Assembly (NCBI GenBank): GCA_002353575.1
Contig: DEJQ01000003.1
Coordinates: 1 to 45,828 of the forward strand
Origin: Prevotellaceae bacterium UBA2744
GTDB taxonomy: Bacteria > Bacteroidota > Bacteroidia > Bacteroidales > Bacteroidaceae
Direction of reading: 5' to 3'
Length of the DNA: 45,828 bases
The notes under the pieces are model-generated. The model ran no database searches, was not told the DNA's origin, and saw nothing but the letters and a program-made list of their open reading frames with translations. Every line of letters starts with the position of its first letter. Within the stretch, counting starts at the first letter, position 1. Below, piece by piece: positions 41,369 through 45,828 of the stretch. The position numbers were made by a program, and so were the translations under genes.

Positions 41369-42391
41369 ATGGAACTGTTTCTCGACATTGTTTATTTCAC
41401 CATCGGTCTTATCCTTATTGTGAAGGGAGCCGACTGGCTGACCGACGGAGCTGCAAGGATAGCTCACCGTTTCGGAATCCCCACCCTGGTCATCGGACTT
41501 ACCATTGTTGCCATAGGCACTTCGGCTCCGGAATTTGTAGTCAGTATGCTCGGAGCCATACATAAGAGTCCGGACATAGCCATCGGAAATGTGGTGGGCA
41601 GTAATATCTTCAACATATTGGGCATGATCGGCTGCACGGCGATGATTTCGCCTATTCTGCTGACCCGGAACAATGTGTTGCGCGACCTTCCGATTATGAC
41701 TCTTGCTGTGAGCATGCTGCTTGTGCTGCTGGCCGACAATCTGTTTGACGAGGGGACCTCTAATACGCTGTCGCGCGGCGACGGCCTGATTCTGATGGGT
41801 CTCTTCATCATGTTTATGTACTACACGGTGTGGCTGGCGACGAAGGAGAAGAAGCGCAATCGCCTGACTGAGTCGGGTGCGGAAGACGACGAACTGGAGC
41901 AGAAGTTGTCGGCGCAGACGAAGGGTAACGTAATCGGGAAGGCGGCTCTGCTGTTTCTCGTTGGACTGGCATGTCTCATCGGCGGGGGCGAGCTGATGGT
42001 TGACGGTGCGTCGGGTATAGCCCGTTCGCTGGGTGTGAGCGATGCCATCATAGCCCTGACGATTGTCAGTATCGGCACTTCGGCACCGGAACTTGCCACG
42101 AGCATCACGGCGGCACGCAAGGGCGACAATGCCATGGCTATAGGAAACGTGGTGGGCAGTGTGGTGTTCAATGCGCTGCTGATTCTGGGTGCCTCGGCAC
42201 TGGTCTATCCTCTGCCGATGAGCGGCATCACGTATGTGGATATGCTGGTGCAGGTGGGTGCTGCGCTGATGTTCTGGTTTATAGGTTTCCGGGGCACGAA
42301 ACGGTATGTCATCACCCGCATGGAGGGTTTCGTCATGGTGCTCCTGCAGGTGGCATACTATGCGTATCTTATAGTAATGCAAAATGCGTAG
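41369..42391 (+). CDS. Calcium/sodium antiporter (CaCA family, YrbG-like)
   Basis: 340 residues from the ATG at 41369. Ten or so hydrophobic helices contain the two alpha-repeats of the CaCA family: LTIVAIGTSAPEFVVS (about 45-60) with GNVVGSNIFNILG, and LTIVSIGTSAPELATS (about 225-245) with GNVVGSVVFNALLILG. It moves Ca2+ out in exchange for Na+ at the inner membrane. The acidic cytoplasmic loop (ESGAEDDELEQK) may bind cations. The stop codon lies in the first unit of an AATGCGT repeat. Confidence 0.94.
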   Translation: MELFLDIVYFTIGLILIVKGADWLTDGAARIAHRFGIPTLVIGLTIVAIGTSAPEFVVSMLGAIHKSPDIAIGNVVGSNIFNILGMIGCTAMISPILLTRNNVLRDLPIMTLAVSMLLVLLADNLFDEGTSNTLSRGDGLILMGLFIMFMYYTVWLATKEKKRNRLTESGAEDDELEQKLSAQTKGNVIGKAALLFLVGLACLIGGGELMVDGASGIARSLGVSDAIIALTIVSIGTSAPELATSITAARKGDNAMAIGNVVGSVVFNALLILGASALVYPLPMSGITYVDMLVQVGAALMFWFIGFRGTKRYVITRMEGFVMVLLQVAYYAYLIVMQNA

Positions 42392-42432
42392 ATAATGCGT
42401 AATGCGTGATTCATAATGCGCAGATAATGCGT
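42383..42432. repeat. Heptamer-based repeat at the end of the antiporter gene
   Basis: AATGCGT occurs at 42383, 42394, 42401 and 42426, and AATGCGC at 42415. Spacers are AGAT (twice) or a degenerate heptamer GATTCAT. The first unit contains the antiporter stop. Confidence 0.8.
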
Positions 42433-42478
42433 AATTGCTGCGCACTTTTAATTCCTAACTTATAATTTACTCAACTGG

Positions 42479-43288
42479 ATGGAAACGATGATTGAAATAC
42501 GTCGGTTGACTACAGGCTACAAGGCGAAGCACGCGGCGGCGGTGGTGTCGAAGGGACTGAGTGCGTCGCTGCGGACCGACGAGCTGACTTGTGTGCTGGG
42601 ACCGAACGGGGCGGGCAAATCTACCCTGCTGCGCACTCTGTGTGCCTTTCAGCCGGCGCTGAGCGGCGAGGTATTGCTGATGGGGCGCGACGTGAACAGT
42701 TATACGAAGGGTGAGTTGTCGAAGCTCGTCAGTGTGGTACTGACGGACAATTCCGGCATCAGGAACATGACGGCATGGGATGTGGTGAGCATGGGCCGCA
42801 GTCCCTATACGGGTTTCTGGGGCAGGCTGTCGGCAGCGGACAGGGCGATTGTGAGCGAGAGTTTCCGTCTGGTAGGCATCGAGTGGCTGCAGGAGAAGAA
42901 GCTGCAGCACCTGTCCGACGGCGAGTGCCAGAAGGTGATGATAGCGAAGGCGCTGGCTCAGCAGACTCCGATCATCATTCTCGACGAGCCCACGGCATAT
43001 CTGGACTACCCGAGCAAGATTCAGATGATGCTCCTGCTGCAGAGGCTCGCCAAGTCGCTGCACAAGACTATTTTCCTGAGCACTCACGACCTGGAGCATG
43101 CGCTGCAGATAGCCGACCAGCTGTGGCTGCTCGACCGTGAGCACGGGCTGACGACGGGTTCGCCCGAGTCATTGAGCCGGGACGGTTCGGTGGAGAGGTA
43201 TTTCAACCGTCCGGGCATACATTTCGACAGGGATAACTATACTTTCAGAATCGATACGGCTTTCGGGGCAGCAGCCACAGACCGATGA
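42479..43288 (+). CDS. FecE-type ABC transporter ATPase, orphan
   Basis: 269 residues. Walker A GPNGAGKST (about 41-49), signature LSDGECQKV in place of LSGGQ (about 144-152), Walker B IIILDEPTAYLDYPSK, and the FecE/BtuD-like phrase AWDVVSMGRSPYTG. These serve iron-siderophore, haem or cobalamin importers. No permease or binding protein lies next to it, so it must work with distant subunits or be a leftover. The last 44 bases (43245-43288) are coding on both strands with the SSS symporter gene. Confidence 0.9.
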   Translation: METMIEIRRLTTGYKAKHAAAVVSKGLSASLRTDELTCVLGPNGAGKSTLLRTLCAFQPALSGEVLLMGRDVNSYTKGELSKLVSVVLTDNSGIRNMTAWDVVSMGRSPYTGFWGRLSAADRAIVSESFRLVGIEWLQEKKLQHLSDGECQKVMIAKALAQQTPIIILDEPTAYLDYPSKIQMMLLLQRLAKSLHKTIFLSTHDLEHALQIADQLWLLDREHGLTTGSPESLSRDGSVERYFNRPGIHFDRDNYTFRIDTAFGAAATDR

Positions 43289-44699
43289 AGGTGAGAAGGC
43301 CGTTGAACAGCAACATCTCGTAGCCGAATTTATACGACCAGAGTTGCTGGCTCAGATAATCAACAAACAGACACAGCAGGGGGGAGAGCACCGACACCAG
43401 GATGACTCCCCTGCCCTTCGGCGACCATTTCGTGAGCAGTCCGAAGGCGAAGAGTCCGAGCAGCGGGCCGTAGGTGTAGCCGACGAGGGTGTAGATGAGG
43501 TCCATCACGCTGCCGCCGCCGATGGCGTTGAAGAGGAGTGTGAGCAGCAGGAAGGCTGCCATCATGCCGATGTGGACTCGCTTTCGGATGCGTTCCTTGC
43601 GCTGTATGGCTTCGAACTGCAGGCGCTGGTCTTTTTCCAGTTCCAGCATATCGACACAGAAGGATGTGGTCAGTGCGGTCAGTGCGCTGTCGGCACTGGA
43701 GAATGCGCTTGCCACCACTCCGACGGTGAAGAAGATGAGGGCTGCCTCGCCCATCACGCCCGAGAAGATGATGCCGCTGAGCAGCTGGTCGCCCGCGGCA
43801 GGCAGTGCGATGCCGAGTTTTCCGTAGAGCATGAGCAGGAGGATGCCGAGCGAGAGGAACAGGAAGTTGACGGGCAGGAAGAGCACGCCGTAGCTGCACA
43901 TGTTGAGCTGTGCCTTACCCAGGGAGCTGCAGGTCAGGTTCTTCTGCATCATGTCCTGGTCGAGTCCCGTCATCACAATCACGACGAAGACGCCGCTGAG
44001 GAACTGTTTCCAGAAATTCTGCCGCGAGACGAAGTCGTCCCACTCGAAGATGCGGCTGTGGGGGTCGTTCATGACGGCTGTGAAAGCCTCCTCGGGATTC
44101 ATCTCCAGCATGCTGCACACGCGTAGCAGGATGAGCACGAGGGCTGCGAGGAGCATGAAGGTCTGCAGGGCGTCGGTCCACACGAGCGAGCGAATTCCGC
44201 TGCGGCGTGTGTAGAGCCAGATGAACAGCAGCGTGAGTGTTGCGGTGAGGGCGTATGGAATGCCGTACTGGTCGGCGATGCAGGTCTGCAGTATGCGTAT
44301 GACGATGTAGAACTTGGCTGCGGCGCTTACCATCTTGCTCAGGATGAAGAAGGCAGCTCCGGTCTTGTAGCCGGCACGGCCGAGCCGCACCTCCAGGTAG
44401 GTGTAGATGGAGGTGAGGTTCAGTTTGTAGTAGAGGGGCAGGAGGACGAATGCCACGAAGACGTATCCGAAGATGAAGCCGATGCACATCTGCAGGTAGG
44501 TCATGTCGGTGGTCATCACCCATCCGGGCACGCCGATGAAGGTGAGTCCGCTGATGCTGGCACCGATCATGCCGAATGCCACGAGCCACCAGGGCGACTG
44601 GCGTCCGGCGCGGAAGAATGTGTCGTTGTCGTCGCGCTCTGCTGACAGGTATGACACGATAAGCAGCAGTGCGAAATAGCCGAGTAGAATGAGAAGCAT
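43245..44699 (-). CDS. Sodium:solute symporter (SSS family)
   Basis: 484 residues from the ATG at 44699; an open extension to 44768 runs through a GTGAAAA repeat and is not real. Thirteen or so hydrophobic helices and the phrases GASISGLTFIGVPGWV and SSADSALTALTTSFCVDML belong to the SSS family (sialic acid, sugar or amino-acid transporters). The substrate is not evident. A charged cytoplasmic loop (QRKERIRKRVH) lies near residue 385. The 3' end overlaps the ABC ATPase gene. Confidence 0.88.
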   Translation of the reverse strand: MLLILLGYFALLLIVSYLSAERDDNDTFFRAGRQSPWWLVAFGMIGASISGLTFIGVPGWVMTTDMTYLQMCIGFIFGYVFVAFVLLPLYYKLNLTSIYTYLEVRLGRAGYKTGAAFFILSKMVSAAAKFYIVIRILQTCIADQYGIPYALTATLTLLFIWLYTRRSGIRSLVWTDALQTFMLLAALVLILLRVCSMLEMNPEEAFTAVMNDPHSRIFEWDDFVSRQNFWKQFLSGVFVVIVMTGLDQDMMQKNLTCSSLGKAQLNMCSYGVLFLPVNFLFLSLGILLLMLYGKLGIALPAAGDQLLSGIIFSGVMGEAALIFFTVGVVASAFSSADSALTALTTSFCVDMLELEKDQRLQFEAIQRKERIRKRVHIGMMAAFLLLTLLFNAIGGGSVMDLIYTLVGYTYGPLLGLFAFGLLTKWSPKGRGVILVSVLSPLLCLFVDYLSQQLWSYKFGYEMLLFNGLLTFIGLWLLPRKPYRF

Positions 44700-44704
44700 A
44701 GGGA

Positions 44705-44797
44705 GTGAAAAGTGAAAAGTGAAAAGTGAAAAATCTAAGTTACTGTCTTTGCGCAGCCAATTATGCATTATGCATTATGCATTATGAATTATGCATC
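44705..44797. repeat. Two heptamer repeats between symporter and protease genes
   Basis: Four exact GTGAAAA units (44705-44732) and, 27 bases on, five ATTATGC-type units (44760-44794; the fourth is ATTATGA). The second block contains the stop codon of the CPBP protease gene (TTA at 44789-44791 on the plus strand). Confidence 0.9.
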
Positions 44798-45520
44798 AAT
44801 CCGTCGTGTTGCAACGATGCAGATGAGCAGGCAGACGAGGATGATGCCCACTTCGGTGCCCAGTCCCAGGTAGTCGTAGTAGCGGATTTTGCCCGACTCG
44901 CCTGCCAGGAAATTCATCTCCAGTACGGCAATCGAGTTGTTGACGATGTGTATGATGGACGTAAGCACAATGTTGCGCATACGGTAGTAGATGAGTCCGA
45001 AGATTATTCCCACGGCGATGGCGAAGGGAATCTGTATGGGGTTGCCGTGGATGAGTCCGAAGAGCAGTGCGCTGAGCACGACGGCGCTCCACTTATCCAC
45101 TCCGCCGCGGAGCATCTGCCCCAGGATGGCCTCGCGGAAGACGAATTCCTCGACCACGGGCCCCACGACAGCTATCGAGGCTATGCCCCACCAGTTGTGT
45201 GCCATGTCCATGAACTGCTCTGCCATGATGTCGGGCAGTCGCAGCAGTTCGCTGAGCAGATCGACGGCGATGATGCACGAGAAGGCTGCGACGACCGATG
45301 CCTTCCAGCCCATGCTGCCGGGGTGCTGCAGCATCTGGCGGCTCAGGCGCACCATTCCGATTTTCCACAGCACTGCGACGGTGAGCACTCCCGCGAGCAT
45401 CACGGCGATGGAGAGTGTCGTCGTGCTCACCCCCACTCTTGCGAGGAGCACCCCGCTCAGGGCCTGCATTGCGCCAAACACCATCAGGGGCACGAGACTT
45501 CTGAGATATACGTTTTTCAT
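44789..45520 (-). CDS. CPBP-family intramembrane metalloprotease
   Basis: 243 residues with about seven hydrophobic helices. The three CPBP (Abi) motifs are present: VVEEFVFRE (E124, E125), FGLIHGNPIQ and HIVNN. These form the metal site of the CAAX-protease and bacteriocin-processing family. Targets are unknown; relatives take part in protein secretion, prenyl-protein maturation or bacteriocin immunity. A -7 box lies at 45550-45543. The stop codon is inside an ATTATGC repeat. Confidence 0.9.
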   Translation of the reverse strand: MKNVYLRSLVPLMVFGAMQALSGVLLARVGVSTTTLSIAVMLAGVLTVAVLWKIGMVRLSRQMLQHPGSMGWKASVVAAFSCIIAVDLLSELLRLPDIMAEQFMDMAHNWWGIASIAVVGPVVEEFVFREAILGQMLRGGVDKWSAVVLSALLFGLIHGNPIQIPFAIAVGIIFGLIYYRMRNIVLTSIIHIVNNSIAVLEMNFLAGESGKIRYYDYLGLGTEVGIILVCLLICIVATRRIDA

Positions 45521-45542
45521 AATCCGAATGAGTTTACGGCTG

Positions 45543-45550
45543 CGAAGGTA
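45543..45550 (-). promoter_or_regulatory. -7 box of the CPBP protease gene
   Basis: TACCTTCG on the minus strand, 22 bases before the ATG at 45520. Confidence 0.55.
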
Positions 45551-45653
45551 TGAAATAAAGTTGAGAATCGTGTTGCAACCAGAAATAAATGTCGTATATT
45601 AGCGGGCGGAAACATTTAGCAAAGTGTATATATGGCTGCTATTATGTACGCAT

Positions 45654-45687
45654 TTTGCTATTTCACCCTACCCTGTCCTTACCTTTG
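45654..45687 (+). promoter_or_regulatory. Promoter reading into the 11-bp repeats
   Basis: TTTG at 45654-45657, 22 bases, then TACCTTTG at 45680-45687. The spacing is slightly long. No gene starts before the window ends, so the transcript's purpose is not visible here. Confidence 0.45.
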
Positions 45688-45739
45688 CAGTGTTCCTCCG
45701 GTCCGGCTTCTGCTTCCGTATAGCTCAAGTACCATTCCC

Positions 45740-45827
45740 GTTCAGTGTTCGTTCAATGTCTGTTCAATGCTCGTTCAATGCTTGTCCAATGCTCGTTCAA
45801 TGCTCGTTCAGTGTTTGTTCAATCATA
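45740..45827. repeat. Eight 11-bp tandem repeats
   Basis: Eight units of exactly 11 bp, each starting GTTC or GTCC: the commonest form is GTTCAATGCTC (units 3 and 6), and the rest differ at one to four positions. No indels occur, so the 11-bp phase is kept throughout. The array ends with the window, and its true end is unknown. Confidence 0.93.
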
Positions 45828-45828
45828 A

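Noticed and set aside
41363..42445. 360-residue minus-strand open frame antisense to the antiporter gene
   Set aside because: It mirrors the antiporter, has no family-like phrases, and is rich in His, Arg and Gln as expected of an antisense frame. The other strand has clear CaCA motifs.
43344..44126. 260-residue plus-strand open frame antisense to the symporter
   Set aside because: Shadow of the GC-rich SSS gene, with an unnatural His/Glu/Gly composition and no recognised domain.
45740..45827. CRISPR array
   Set aside because: Repeats are 11 bp and contiguous with no spacers, and no cas genes are in the window.

Overview
The window reads as chromosome of a member of the Bacteroidales, most likely a Prevotellaceae-type gut or rumen bacterium. 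The order-level call rests on the promoters: many genes are preceded by a TTTG box, about 19 bases, and TAnnTTTG (or TAnnTTCG), the Bacteroidetes housekeeping promoter. Purine-rich ribosome binding sites are generally not visible. The gene content agrees: secreted Bacteroidetes-type hypothetical proteins, lipoproteins, glycoside hydrolases, and DUF4923, Cthe_2159 and PEGA-type proteins. The family-level placement is inference.

Layout. 1-4830 holds a secreted caspase locus: a PEGA-like secreted protein on the minus strand, diverging from three plus-strand genes (LPP20-like, LPP20-like plus DUF4384, and an LRR-caspase of 801 residues). 4831-7422 is an AT-rich gene graveyard. It holds a transposase and an AAA ATPase that have each lost their middle but kept both ends, smaller fragments, a 39-bp perfect palindrome, a lone HU-type tail, a two-helix membrane protein and a C-terminally shortened Panacea-type antitoxin. 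7423-9778 encodes a 4Fe-4S membrane protein, an Ogt DNA repair methyltransferase and a membrane metallophosphoesterase. 9768-14740 is a minus-strand operon for a DUF362 propeller protein and a GH2 glycosidase.

14931-25766 is mostly core: an outer-membrane barrel with a HerA-like ATPase, queC, pnp, a lipoprotein thioredoxin that lacks its CxxC, a mannose-1-phosphate guanylyltransferase, an ABC-F protein and a secreted non-specific nuclease. 25857-26160 carries an initiator tRNA behind a tandemly duplicated promoter segment. 26159-33580 carries a nuclease-helicase, a GH43-like protein, a small secreted protein, tRNA-Leu(UAA), rmuC and an acyl-ACP thioesterase. 33798-40096 has a patatin, a DUF4923 protein, a Cthe_2159-type lipoprotein beside a GH28 polygalacturonase (a probable pectin pair), rfbA and a TlpA-like thioredoxin. 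40285-40382 looks like a very short stand-alone small RNA. 40496-45520 has an outer-membrane protein, a Ca2+/Na+ antiporter, an ABC ATPase with no permease beside it, an SSS symporter and a CPBP protease. The window ends in eight exact 11-bp repeats downstream of a good promoter.

A theme across the window is short tandem repeats with a 7-bp period but different sequences (10631, 42383, 44705, 44760). They lie at gene ends or, in one case, inside a GH2 gene. Convergent genes often overlap at their 3' ends, by up to 48 bp. Everything was read by eye: family names come from motif recognition and no database search was run.
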